Positions 42,812 through 51,833 of a stretch of 64,000 nucleotides of DNA are shown in pieces; positions within the stretch are counted from its first letter, which is position 1; each line of letters begins with the position of its first letter. The translations under genes were made by a program, and so were the position numbers. Under the pieces are notes generated by a model that ran no database searches, was not told where the DNA came from, and worked only from the letters and a program-made list of their open reading frames with translations. This DNA is from CBDFKK01 sp965248815 (GTDB lineage: Bacteria; Pseudomonadota; Alphaproteobacteria; SMXP01). The stretch spans positions 868,001 to 932,000 of the forward strand of contig CBDFKK010000008.1 in the NCBI GenBank assembly GCA_965248815.1. The letters are read 5' to 3'.

Positions 42812-44269
42812 GTGCGCTCCCGTTTGACTTCTCAGAGATTAAGCCTGGCGTTCATCGTTGCCGGGGTTGCCGCTCTGTTTGCGCACGAATGGATCGACAG
42901 CGCGGACGCTCAATCCGGCGGCAAAGTCGCGCGGGTGCTCGAAATCAATGGGCCCATCGGGCCGCCCCTTGCGGATTACATTGAAAAAGGCATGCGCGAA
43001 GCGCGCGCCGACGGCGTTGACTTGATCATCCTGGAGATGGACACGCCGGGCGGGCTCGACACGAGCATGCGGCGCATCATTAAAGAGATTTTGTCGTCGT
43101 CCATTCCTGTCGCAAGTTTCGTCTCACCCAGCGGCGCGCGGGCCGCCAGTGCCGGCACTTACATTCTTTATGCCAGTCATGTCGCCGCCATGGCGCCTGG
43201 TACGAATTTGGGCGCGGCAACCCCGGTACAAATTGGCGGTAGCAATCCCCTGCCCGATCTCGAAGACCCCAGCGCGGAAAAAGACGAAGACAAGGATACA
43301 GACGAGTCCGATGAGGCGAACGGTGACGGCGATGAGACTGCCGAACAAGACAGCGACGACGAAACGCCGGCCATGTCCAACGAGGACAGCATGCGCGCGA
43401 AAGTGATCAACGATGCAAGCGCCTATATTAAAGGCCTTGCCGAAATGCGCGGGCGTAATCAGGAGTGGGCCGTCAAAGCCGTGCGCGAAGCGGCAAGCCT
43501 GTCGGCGACCGACGCCGCCGAACAAAACGTCGTTGATTTCGTCGCCGTCAATTTGTCTGACCTGATCGCACAGTCGAATGGTCGCACGGTCAGCATGGAA
43601 GGCGAAGATTATGTGATCGACGCAGACGGCGCCGTTCTCGAGCGGGTTGAACCGGACTGGGCAACGCGGATCTTGTCCGCGATTACGGATCCCAATGTCG
43701 CATTCCTGCTCATGACCATTGGCTTTTACGGTCTGTTCTTTGAGCTTGCCAATCCAGGTTCGATTGTGCCCGGCACATTCGGACTCATCGCTTTGATTAT
43801 GGGGCTCTACGCGCTCAGCGTTCTACCGGTGAGCTTGGCCGGCGCAGCGCTCATTCTCTTAGGTATCGTGCTCATGATTAGTGAGGCTTTTGCGCCGTCT
43901 TTCGGGGCCCTTGGTATCGGCGGTCTCGCCGCCTTTGCGCTCGGCGCCACCATGCTGTTCGACACCGAGGCGCCGGGCTTCACCCTCGACTGGCAAGTCA
44001 TTGTGGGAACGACCGTCGTGACCGGACTCTTTGTCGCGACCGTCATCATTTTTGCTCTGGGCGCACAGACCAAGCGCGTCGTGACCGGCAGGGCTCACAT
44101 GATGCGTCAGATTGGTGTCGTGGATTCGTGGGACGGCAATCACGGCTGGGTGATCATTAAGGGCGAACGTTGGCGCGCCACGAGCGACCGCGCGCTCGAG
44201 CCCGGCCAGTCAGTCAAGATCGTCAGCATCGACGGGCTCACGCTTACAGTCAAGCCGGTCGACAGATAG
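42812..44269 (+). CDS. NfeD-like membrane-bound serine protease (ClpP class)
   Basis: 485 residues from GTG 42812; AAGGAGG seven bases upstream fits this start and not the nearby out-of-frame ATG at 42807. Signal helix (about 8-28), then a ClpP-fold protease domain with catalytic Ser113 in GARAASAGTYI and Lys207 in SAYIKGLAEMRGRN, as in archaeal PH1510. An acidic insertion (about 149-186, nearly all Asp/Glu) lies between the two. Four membrane helices (about 275-410) and a C-terminal NfeD OB-fold (IGVVDSWDGNHGWVIIKGERWRA) follow. NfeD-type proteases clip stomatin-like partners; here the slipin gene lies 45 bases downstream. Confidence 0.92.
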   Translation: MRSRLTSQRLSLAFIVAGVAALFAHEWIDSADAQSGGKVARVLEINGPIGPPLADYIEKGMREARADGVDLIILEMDTPGGLDTSMRRIIKEILSSSIPVASFVSPSGARAASAGTYILYASHVAAMAPGTNLGAATPVQIGGSNPLPDLEDPSAEKDEDKDTDESDEANGDGDETAEQDSDDETPAMSNEDSMRAKVINDASAYIKGLAEMRGRNQEWAVKAVREAASLSATDAAEQNVVDFVAVNLSDLIAQSNGRTVSMEGEDYVIDADGAVLERVEPDWATRILSAITDPNVAFLLMTIGFYGLFFELANPGSIVPGTFGLIALIMGLYALSVLPVSLAGAALILLGIVLMISEAFAPSFGALGIGGLAAFALGATMLFDTEAPGFTLDWQVIVGTTVVTGLFVATVIIFALGAQTKRVVTGRAHMMRQIGVVDSWDGNHGWVIIKGERWRATSDRALEPGQSVKIVSIDGLTLTVKPVDR

Positions 44270-44314
44270 AACGAGGACGCCGCCCCCCGCGCGTCTAACG
44301 GAAAGGACTTCGTC

Positions 44315-45055
44315 ATGGAAATGCTCTTTGTTGGGATTTTGGTCCTAGTTTTTCTGGCCTCTGCGATCAAGATCATGCGCGAGTACGAACGCGGCGTGGT
44401 TTACACATTGGGCCGCTTCACCGGCGTTAAGGGGCCCGGCCTCATCATCCTCATTCCGTTTGTCCAGCAAATGGTGAAGGTCGATACACGTACATTGGTG
44501 CATGATGTGCCAAGCCAAGATGTGATCTCTCACGATAACGTCTCAGTGAAAGTGAATGCGGTGATTTACTACCGCGTGGTCGATGCCAACAAAGCGATAA
44601 ACCAAGTTGAGAATTTTATGGTCGCCACAAGCCAGCTCGCGCAAACGACGTTGCGGTCCGTGCTCGGCAAACATGATCTCGATGAAATGCTCGCCGAACG
44701 CGACAAGCTCAACCGCGACATTCAAGAGATATTGGATCTGCAAACCGAACCCTGGGGCATTAAGGTCGCGAATGTGGAAATCAAGCATGTCGACATCGAC
44801 CCGAGCATGATCCGCGCCATCGCCAAGCAGGCAGAAGCCGAGCGCGAACGCCGCGCGAAGGTGATCAACGCCGAAGGCGAGGAGCAGGCGGCACAAAAGC
44901 TCGCGGAGGCCGCCCATATCATGTCCACCGAAGACCTCGCAATTCAGCTGCGCTATCTCTCGGCGCTACAGGACATCGCCAACGATCGCACCACGACGAT
45001 CGTCTTCCCGTTTTCCTTTGAATCGATCGCCGATGCCCTCAAAGGCCGCGGCTAA
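44315..45055 (+). CDS. Slipin (stomatin/prohibitin-like) SPFH protein
   Basis: 246 residues, with a short N-terminal membrane segment (MLFVGILVLVFLASAI) and an SPFH domain: YERGVVYTLGRFTGVKGPGLIILIPF, then PSQDVISHDNVSVKVNAVIYYRV and TLRSVLGKHDLDEMLAERDKLN. The C-terminus is coiled coil. Slipins form membrane platforms and are substrates of the NfeD protease encoded just before it; the pair is widely conserved in operons. It is likely co-transcribed with nfeD (45-base gap). The start is ATG 44315 after GGAAAGG. Confidence 0.94.
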   Translation: MEMLFVGILVLVFLASAIKIMREYERGVVYTLGRFTGVKGPGLIILIPFVQQMVKVDTRTLVHDVPSQDVISHDNVSVKVNAVIYYRVVDANKAINQVENFMVATSQLAQTTLRSVLGKHDLDEMLAERDKLNRDIQEILDLQTEPWGIKVANVEIKHVDIDPSMIRAIAKQAEAERERRAKVINAEGEEQAAQKLAEAAHIMSTEDLAIQLRYLSALQDIANDRTTTIVFPFSFESIADALKGRG

Positions 45056-45084
45056 AAGGCAACGACAGCTAACTTCCGATAGCA

Positions 45085-45212
45085 CCCCCCTCACCCGCTC
45101 GGCAGCTTTGCTGCCTTACGACCTCTCCCCCTCATAGGGGGAGAGGCGATTTGTTCGGCACGCGGGTTTGTCTCCCTCTTTCCCCGTGGGGGAGAGGGAT
45201 GGGGTGAGGGGG
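45085..45212. repeat. Multi-branched palindromic intergenic repeat, copy 2
   Basis: Outer arms CCCCCCTCACCC (from 45085) and GGGGTGAGGGGG (45201-45212). Inner hairpins: GGCAGC-TTT-GCTGCC (45101-45115), CCTCTCCCCCT with AGGGGGAGAGG (45122-45146 region) and CTCCCTCTTTCCCC with GGGGGAGAGGG (near 45172-45198). Same plan as copy 1 at 37525-37645; both lie between genes. Confidence 0.9.
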
Positions 45213-45266
45213 TCGTGAAAGACAATATTTTGCGTTGCGCGCATTGGACGTTAGGTTGCGGCCACG

Positions 45267-47483
45267 ATGAAAAACCTCGTCCTCATCGGCGGCGGGCATT
45301 CCCATGTGGCGGTGCTCAAAAACTTGGGCATGAACCCCGTGCCGGGCGTGCGCTTGACCGTCATTTGCCGCGACACGCACACGCCCTATTCCGGCATGCT
45401 GCCGGGACTCATTGCCGGTCACTATTCATTTGATGACGCGCACATAGACCTGCGCCGCCTGACGCAATTTGCAGGCGGACGTTTTTACAAGGACGACGCC
45501 GTCGGACTCGACTTCGAAATTAACCGCATCCTGTGTGAGAAACGCGAGCCCGTGCCCTTTGACTTTTGCTCGATCAACGTGGGATCGGCGCCGGCGACGG
45601 TGAACGTACCGGGGGCGGCTGAATTCGCAACGCCGGTCAAACCCATCGCCGGATTTTTGAAGCACTGGCAACGGCTTATGGACATTGTCAAAAGTCCCAG
45701 CGATCCGTTCGCCATCGGCGTTGTTGGCGCAGGGGCAGGCGGCATCGAACTGACGCTGTCCGCTCAACATGCCGTTCGCAACGCCCTTCACGCGCGGACC
45801 GATGCGGATACCGGCGTAACGTTTCATTTGTTCGGCGACCGGGGACGAATTGCGCCGACCCATAATCAAAGGGTGAGCAAGAAACTTCGGCAGACTCTAA
45901 TCGGCCGCGGAGTTCACTTACACGTTCCCGCAGAGGTCACCCGTGTCACGCAAACCGGCGTTGAATTGTCCAGCGGCAAAACGGTAACTCTCGATGCCGT
46001 CCTTTGGACCACCCAGGCAACGGCACCGGCTTGGCTACAAGAAACCGGCCTAGCGCTTACAGAAGATGGCTTCATACGCGTCGACGATTGTTTGCGCTCG
46101 GTCTCTCACTCAAACGTTTTTGCCGCCGGCGACGTCGCAACCATGGTCAAACATGCCCGCGAAAAGGCCGGCGTTATGGCGGTGCGTCAGGGCCCGCCGC
46201 TTGCCCGCAATCTTCGTCGCGTGTTGGAAAGTCAAAAACCCTTGCCGTTTGCGCCCCAGGAAAAATGGCTAAGCCTCATATCAACTGGTGACCGCAATGC
46301 CGTGGCATCGTGGAGAAGCGTCAGTCTTCAAGGAGCGGGCGTGTGGCGCTGGAAAGATTGGATCGACCGGCGTTTCATGGACAAATACGCTGAACTCCCA
46401 GAAATGTCGGCGCGGCACGAGTCTCCGTTCACTGATGAAATTGAAATCGGCGGCTCATCAGTTGATACGCTGATGCGGTGCGGCGGCTGCGGCGCCAAGA
46501 TCGGCAGCCCGGTGCTTACCCGCGTTCTCGACCGGCTCAGCAACATCGAGGGACATGGCGTCCATGAATTTGAAGATGCGGCGGTGATCGATCCCCCAAA
46601 AGGCAAAGTGCTGCTGCACACCATCGATTTCTTTCGCGCCTTTATCGACGACCCTTATTTGTTTGGCAGGATTGCCGCCGCTCACGCTCTCGGCGATATC
46701 CATGCGATGGGCGGAGCGGCGCACAACGCGCTCGCCCTTGCGGTGCTCCCCCTGGGACCGGAAGCCGCCCTAGAAGAAGATTTGTATCTTATGTTGCGCG
46801 GTGCCTTGGAGACCTTTGGCGCATTAAATGTTTCTCTCATGGGCGGTCATAGCGGGGAAGGTGCGGAAGCCTCATTAGGGTTTGCCGTAAATGGCTTTGT
46901 TCACAGCGATCACATTTTGCGTAAAGGCGGTATGAAACAAGGCGACGCCCTGGTCCTGACAAAACCTCTTGGCACCGGCACGCTGTTGGCTGCCCATATG
47001 CAGCTCAAAGCTAAAGGCCGTTGGATCGACGACGCACTCGAAATGATGATGGAAACCTCGGAGGCGGCTGGCGAGGTGTTCGCCGCGAACGGCGCCACTG
47101 CGTGTACGGACGTAACCGGCTTCGGCCTTGCTGGACACATGTTAGAGATGGCCCGGGCCTCAAGAGCGGGGTGCGAAATCGACTTGAGCTTGCTGCCGGT
47201 CCTAAACGGCGCGGAAGAAACATTGGCACAAGGCGTTCGCAGCACATTGCACCCTCAAAACGCGCGCGCCGTCGAATATATTGCGAATACGGCGGAAGCA
47301 TCCGGCCACCCGCTTTATTCGCTATTGTTCGACCCGCAAACCTCTGGAGGCTTGCTCGCAAGCGTTCCTCAAGACCGCGTGCTTGATTGTCTCGGCAACC
47401 TCACAAAAGTAGGGCACGGCAAGACGCGCGTCATCGGCGTGGTTAAGGGCGGCGAGCCCCAATTGTCATTGACCGGCTTTTGA
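45267..47483 (+). CDS. selD: SelD fused to an N-terminal FAD/NAD(P) oxidoreductase domain
   Basis: 738 residues. The first ~370 residues are an NDH-2-like FAD oxidoreductase (LVLIGGGHSHVAVLKNLG at the start, VVGAGAGGIELTLSAQ, VFAAGDVATMVK). The second half is selenide, water dikinase: Cys405 and Cys408 in MRCGGCGAKIGSP (Cys408 aligns with catalytic Cys17 of E. coli SelD; its second cysteine is Ala410), then DFFRAFIDDPYLFGRIAAAHA and MGGHSGEGAE. It makes selenophosphate from selenide and ATP. The fused reductase may supply selenide or redox the active cysteine. It faces mnmH, whose stop is 5 bases away; together they serve 2-selenouridine in tRNA. Neither selA nor selC was seen here. Confidence 0.94.
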   Translation: MKNLVLIGGGHSHVAVLKNLGMNPVPGVRLTVICRDTHTPYSGMLPGLIAGHYSFDDAHIDLRRLTQFAGGRFYKDDAVGLDFEINRILCEKREPVPFDFCSINVGSAPATVNVPGAAEFATPVKPIAGFLKHWQRLMDIVKSPSDPFAIGVVGAGAGGIELTLSAQHAVRNALHARTDADTGVTFHLFGDRGRIAPTHNQRVSKKLRQTLIGRGVHLHVPAEVTRVTQTGVELSSGKTVTLDAVLWTTQATAPAWLQETGLALTEDGFIRVDDCLRSVSHSNVFAAGDVATMVKHAREKAGVMAVRQGPPLARNLRRVLESQKPLPFAPQEKWLSLISTGDRNAVASWRSVSLQGAGVWRWKDWIDRRFMDKYAELPEMSARHESPFTDEIEIGGSSVDTLMRCGGCGAKIGSPVLTRVLDRLSNIEGHGVHEFEDAAVIDPPKGKVLLHTIDFFRAFIDDPYLFGRIAAAHALGDIHAMGGAAHNALALAVLPLGPEAALEEDLYLMLRGALETFGALNVSLMGGHSGEGAEASLGFAVNGFVHSDHILRKGGMKQGDALVLTKPLGTGTLLAAHMQLKAKGRWIDDALEMMMETSEAAGEVFAANGATACTDVTGFGLAGHMLEMARASRAGCEIDLSLLPVLNGAEETLAQGVRSTLHPQNARAVEYIANTAEASGHPLYSLLFDPQTSGGLLASVPQDRVLDCLGNLTKVGHGKTRVIGVVKGGEPQLSLTGF

Positions 47484-47488
47484 CGAAC

Positions 47489-48544
47489 TTACTTTCCGAA
47501 TTCAGCCTCGCACCAGGCGATGGCTCGATCGAGGGCGTCGTCGTCGTAGGACGCGAGCGTGACTTGATGAGTGTCTCCAGTGCCATGGCGCTTGAGAGAC
47601 CGCAGGTAGGCCGGGTCGTAGTGAACTTCAAGAAGCTCATGCACGAACGCTTGCCAATCGCGAGTCTCAACGAGTTCGGTCCAACGGGCCAGGGTTTCCT
47701 TGCCGTGTTGATCCTTTAGAGGTTGGAGAAACTCAACGAGGTCTTGGGGCTGCTCCAAAAAGTGAGCGTAGTCCTCGATAAGTAGATTGACCCGCGCACT
47801 TGGCGGCAACTCAATCTGTACCCGCGTCGCCCCACGCAACGATTTCCAAAGCTCAGTCGGCGACGACCGTTCACCAATTTTGTAGCTCTCGGATTCGACC
47901 CAAATCGGTCGCGCGGTATCGAATGTCGTTAGCGCTTGCCAAATTCGCGATTCGAATTGCTTTTGAGACGGTTGGTCGGTACCGGGTACGCGGCCCAAAA
48001 CAGAACCCCGGTGGTCCGCCAACCCTTCCAAATCCAAAACTTGAAAGCCGAGCGTCTCCATGCGTGACAGCAACCGCGTTTTGCCCGTGCCCGTGAGACC
48101 GGCAAGGCAGACATAACGAAAGCGTTCAGGCAAAGTATTTAAGTCGGCAACGACTTTGCGCCGGTAGGTTCGATATCCGCCATTGAGCAGCGTTGTGCGC
48201 CATCCGATTTGAGCGAGGACCAGAGCAAGGGAAGCCGATCGCTGACCGCCGCGCCAACAATAGATAAGTGGATGAAAGTCAGGGTCCAAGTCTTTCAGTG
48301 GTCCTTCGAGAATTCTTGCGATGTTGCGCGAAACTAACGCCGCACCCAGCTTGCGCGCCTTGAACGTGCTCTCTTGTTTGTAGACCGTACCCACATAAGC
48401 GCGCTCATCGTCGTCGAGCACGGGCAAGTTGACTGCACCAGGAAGATGATCGAGTGCGAATTCCGCAGGCGAGCGCACATCGATCACCATGGAATGGAGA
48501 TCGGTGGCAACGTCATCAGTGGTTTCGAGAGGGCGGCTGCCCAT
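47489..48544 (-). CDS. mnmH: tRNA 2-selenouridine synthase MnmH
   Basis: 351 residues. An N-terminal rhodanese domain carries the active cysteine (Cys96, IYCWRGGQRS) and a C-terminal P-loop domain has GLTGTGKTRLL (149-159). MnmH (SelU, YbbB) replaces the sulfur of 2-thiouridine at tRNA position 34 by selenium from selenophosphate, through a geranylated intermediate in E. coli. The length is standard. It converges with selD, so the two genes needed for this modification are side by side. The start is ATG 48544. Confidence 0.95.
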   Translation of the reverse strand: MGSRPLETTDDVATDLHSMVIDVRSPAEFALDHLPGAVNLPVLDDDERAYVGTVYKQESTFKARKLGAALVSRNIARILEGPLKDLDPDFHPLIYCWRGGQRSASLALVLAQIGWRTTLLNGGYRTYRRKVVADLNTLPERFRYVCLAGLTGTGKTRLLSRMETLGFQVLDLEGLADHRGSVLGRVPGTDQPSQKQFESRIWQALTTFDTARPIWVESESYKIGERSSPTELWKSLRGATRVQIELPPSARVNLLIEDYAHFLEQPQDLVEFLQPLKDQHGKETLARWTELVETRDWQAFVHELLEVHYDPAYLRSLKRHGTGDTHQVTLASYDDDALDRAIAWCEAEFGK

Positions 48545-48569
48545 GTCCTGCTCCGCAACCGTTGAACCG

Positions 48570-49241
48570 CTAGGACATAAGATATGTCAAATCGGGGTGG
48601 CTTTCCCAATCGTCCGGCCCGCGGCGCGCTAACATTGCAATCGATACCCCCGGCACATGAGCCCCGATGGCGTCCGCCGTTTCTTCGAGTGGAACGGGGC
48701 TTTCCTCGGATTCCGAAATCACAATCCCCGCGAGAGTGAGATATCGGGTCTTTAGGGCATTTGCAGCCGTGAGTGTATGACTGATGGTGCCGAGATAAGA
48801 GCCCACCACAAGAAGTGCGGGGATCTGAAGCGTGGCCAGCCAATCAATATTTAGCCGCCCTTGAGCAATCGGCGCCATCACGCCGCCAACGCCTTCAATT
48901 ATAGTAATGTCTGCTTTTCTGTCTTTGCGGCAAAATTCAACGACTTCGTCGAACTTCAAATCGCGTCCTTCTCGTCTGGCAGCCATGTCGGGAGCCAGGG
49001 CAGCCGCGAACCGCCAGGGAGAAATCTCGTCAAGTACATCATCCGTGAGCGGACGGCCTTGTGCCGCAAGAAGAACGCCTGGATCGCTTTCCGATGCGTG
49101 GTCTGGATCAAATCCTGACACGACAGGTTTTAGGACATATGGCTCGTGGCCCTTGGCCTTGAGCTGACGAATGAGAAGCGCGGTAACATAGGTCTTGCCG
49201 ATGTCGGTGCCCGACGATGTCACGAATAGGCGCGCACTCAT
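48570..49241 (-). CDS. bioD: Dethiobiotin synthetase
   Basis: 223 residues. P-loop of the family: TSSGTDIGKTYVTALL (Walker A GTDIGKT), then the VGGVMAPIAQGRLNIDWLA region near substrate. BioD closes the ureido ring of dethiobiotin from DAPA, CO2 and ATP. Its start at 49241 overlaps the bioF stop by four bases (ATGA-type overlap), so bioF and bioD are one operon. bioA is divergent upstream; bioB is not in the window. Intact and of normal length. Confidence 0.95.
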   Translation of the reverse strand: MSARLFVTSSGTDIGKTYVTALLIRQLKAKGHEPYVLKPVVSGFDPDHASESDPGVLLAAQGRPLTDDVLDEISPWRFAAALAPDMAARREGRDLKFDEVVEFCRKDRKADITIIEGVGGVMAPIAQGRLNIDWLATLQIPALLVVGSYLGTISHTLTAANALKTRYLTLAGIVISESEESPVPLEETADAIGAHVPGVSIAMLARRGPDDWESHPDLTYLMS

Positions 49242-50419
49242 GCCACGCGGCGCGGCATGACCTGGTCACGCACCAGCTGCGCCAGGCGGCGAACGTCTTC
49301 TTCCCGATGACCGGCAGCAAACGTAAAGCGCAAGCGGGCCGTTCCTTCAGGCACCGTCGGCGGGCGAATGGCGGAAACTAGAAATCCCTCTTGCTGCAAC
49401 AATTTCGAAATAGCAAGCGTCGTTTCCGGATCTCCTAGGACAAGCGGAACGATCTGCGATTGGGGTTCCGGCAAATCTGCGATCCGGGCGAACAGCCTGG
49501 CATTTTCGACGGGCCGCGCAGAAAGGGCAGGATCATTTTCGAAAATATCGAGGGCCGCCAAGCTCGCCGCGATCGACGCCGGCGGCAAGCCGGTGGAATA
49601 AATCAGGGTGCGCGCGCGGGTCTTGATGAGATTCACGACCGTTTGCGAAGCGCAAAGGAAACCGCCGTATGAGCCAAACGCTTTGGACAAGGCACCTGTT
49701 TGCAGACTCAAATCTGCGGGCAATGTGCCGTCACCCACATACGATGAACCGCGGCCCTCATTCAACAGGCCGATACCGTGGGCATCGTCGATCAGCAACC
49801 ACGCGTCGTGTTTGCTCGCGATCGCCGCAAGATCCCCTGTCGCCGCTAGATCGCCGTCCATACTGAAAAGACCATCGGTCAAAATAATCGCGTGCCGGTA
49901 ATTGCCGCGATGTTCCTTTAACAGCGCATGAGCGTGATCTAAATCATTATGGCGAAACGTGTGGCTGTCAGCCCGTGCCATGCGCGCCCCGGCGAAGAGA
50001 CAATTGTGTGCGAGTTCGTCCAGCAAAATAAGATCGCCGGGCCCGATGAGCGCCGGGACGACTCCGACATTGGCTAAATAGCCCGAGCCGAACACAACTG
50101 CGGCTTCAGTACCTTTGAGTGCGGCGAGGCGGCGCTCCAACCGGTCGTAAAGCGGATGATTGCCGGTGATGAGCCGGGAACCGCCGGCGCCCGCTCCGTA
50201 GCGCTGAGCTGCAGCAGCCGCGGCGCGCTTAACCTCTTGGTTTTGGCTCAAGTGGAGATAATCGCTGCAACAAAAGGAAATAAGCCTTTGCGCTCCATCG
50301 GGACCGCTGCGAATTGCAATCCCTGCAGTGCTGCGCTCGGTCACCGAAAGACGCCGCCTTAAGGCCCTGGCTTCGAGCTGCTCCAATTTTGTCTTGGCAA
50401 ACGAGTCCAAGGACGACAT
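49238..50419 (-). CDS. bioF: 8-amino-7-oxononanoate synthase
   Basis: 393 residues from ATG 50419 (MSSLDSFAKTKLEQLEAR); the frame continues upstream without looking like BioF. A PLP-dependent alpha-oxoamine synthase joining pimeloyl thioester and alanine. Marks: CSDYLHLSQNQEV, GAGGSRLITGNHPLYDRLE, the lysine in TGALSKAFGSYGG, and DDAHGIGLL. The gene is tightly joined to bioD. It is divergent from bioA with 105 bases between start codons, the shared promoter; that gap contains a small palindrome ACTATAGT (50453-50460), but no convincing BioR or BirA box. Confidence 0.95.
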   Translation of the reverse strand: MSSLDSFAKTKLEQLEARALRRRLSVTERSTAGIAIRSGPDGAQRLISFCCSDYLHLSQNQEVKRAAAAAAQRYGAGAGGSRLITGNHPLYDRLERRLAALKGTEAAVVFGSGYLANVGVVPALIGPGDLILLDELAHNCLFAGARMARADSHTFRHNDLDHAHALLKEHRGNYRHAIILTDGLFSMDGDLAATGDLAAIASKHDAWLLIDDAHGIGLLNEGRGSSYVGDGTLPADLSLQTGALSKAFGSYGGFLCASQTVVNLIKTRARTLIYSTGLPPASIAASLAALDIFENDPALSARPVENARLFARIADLPEPQSQIVPLVLGDPETTLAISKLLQQEGFLVSAIRPPTVPEGTARLRFTFAAGHREEDVRRLAQLVRDQVMPRRVA

Positions 50420-50524
50420 GCGAGGGGTCCTAGTTCTGGAAAGGTCGCGCGCACTATAGTACAGGTTCACTAGAAGTCGATCTTTACGGCCCGCGTCAAC
50501 GGATCGCAGTTCTGAGGATGTTCC

Positions 50525-51808
50525 ATGAACGAAACTCCCCCCTGGCTTCGCGACGGCCTTAAGCATGTTTGGTTGCCCTATACCCAAATGAAAACGGCGC
50601 CGACGCCGCTTGCCGTTGTGGCAACAGACGGCGTACGGCTCAAATTGGAAGACGGGCGCGAACTCATCGACGGCTGTGCCAGCTGGTGGACCGCGTGCCA
50701 CGGTTACAACCATCCCCACATCGCCGAGGCCATTCGCCGGCAACTCGACATCATGCCCCATGTCATGATGGGCGGGCTTGCCAACGAACAGGCCTATAAG
50801 CTCGCGTCCCGTCTCGCCGATCTTTTGCCGGGCGACCTCACCCGCGTGTTTCTTGCGGAGTCCGGATCGGTCAGTGTTGAAGTCGCTATGAAACTAGCGC
50901 TGCAGTACTGGATCAACCGCGGCGCCACGGGCCGCACAAAATTTGTTTGCTTCGAGCACAGCTACCATGGCGACACCCTGGGCACGATGCCCATCGGAGA
51001 CATGGATCAAGGCATGCACCGGGCGTATAAAGATGTGCTGCCACAACATCATGTGCTGCGCGTACCCACCGATGACGAGTCCCGCGCGGACTTTGAAGAG
51101 TTTCTCGAGCAGAAAGCCGGTGAGCTCGCCGCCGTAATCATCGAACCGCTGGTGCAAGGCGCAGGCGGCTTTAAGTTTCACGACGAAGAAACGCTGAAAT
51201 TCATTCGCTTTGAGACGGACCGCCATGGCGTTTTGCTCATCTGCGATGAAATCATGACGGGATTCGGCCGCACCGGATCGATGTTTGCCTGCGATCAAGC
51301 GGGAATCGTGCCTGATATTGTAACTTTATCTAAGGCGCTGACGGGCGGCACATTGCCGCTTTCGGCCGCCATTTCAAGCGCGCGGCTGAGTGAAGCTTTT
51401 CTCTCCGACGATCCTGACGCCGCGTTGATGCACGGGCCAACCTATATGGGCAACCCCCTATCCTGCGCGGCGGCCAACGCCTCGCTCGACCTGTTCGAAC
51501 ACGAGCCGCGCCTTGAGCAAGTGGCCAACATCGAGCGTACTATGAGAAACGTTCTGCCCGAGGCGCGTGCGATTCAAGGTGTTGCAGACGTGCGAGTGCG
51601 TGGCGCCATCGGCGTCATACAATTAGAAGAAATGCGCGAACTCAATTGGCTGAAGCAGCGCTTTGTCGATCGCGGCGTTTACATCCGTCCTTTTGAAGAC
51701 GTGATTTACATCACGCCGCCCTTCGTGATTTCAACCGACGATTTGGCGACGCTGACCACCGCCATGCTCGACGTCACGCGCGAGTGGTCTAAGATAATCT
51801 CAACATAA
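50525..51808 (+). CDS. bioA: Adenosylmethionine-8-amino-7-oxononanoate transaminase
   Basis: 427 residues. A class III PLP aminotransferase that makes DAPA from KAPA, with S-adenosylmethionine as amino donor. BioA marks: LKHVWLPYTQMKTAP (the N-terminal motif of BioA), ELIDGCASWWTACHGYNHPHI, LAESGSVSVEVAMKLALQYW, and the catalytic lysine in IVTLSKALTGGTLPLSA. ATG 50525 is preceded by GAGGATGTTCC. Divergent from bioFD, which suggests coordinated biotin control. Downstream is an unrelated membrane protein. Confidence 0.96.
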   Translation: MNETPPWLRDGLKHVWLPYTQMKTAPTPLAVVATDGVRLKLEDGRELIDGCASWWTACHGYNHPHIAEAIRRQLDIMPHVMMGGLANEQAYKLASRLADLLPGDLTRVFLAESGSVSVEVAMKLALQYWINRGATGRTKFVCFEHSYHGDTLGTMPIGDMDQGMHRAYKDVLPQHHVLRVPTDDESRADFEEFLEQKAGELAAVIIEPLVQGAGGFKFHDEETLKFIRFETDRHGVLLICDEIMTGFGRTGSMFACDQAGIVPDIVTLSKALTGGTLPLSAAISSARLSEAFLSDDPDAALMHGPTYMGNPLSCAAANASLDLFEHEPRLEQVANIERTMRNVLPEARAIQGVADVRVRGAIGVIQLEEMRELNWLKQRFVDRGVYIRPFEDVIYITPPFVISTDDLATLTTAMLDVTREWSKIIST

Positions 51809-51833
51809 ATTTTCTGACAATCGGACACTTTCC

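Noticed and set aside
50453..50460. ACTATAGT palindrome between bioF and bioA, considered as a BioR operator
   Set aside because: It does not match the TTAT-N2-ATAA type of BioR site, and a similar ACTATAG occurs upstream of glpD, where it may simply be a promoter -10 element.
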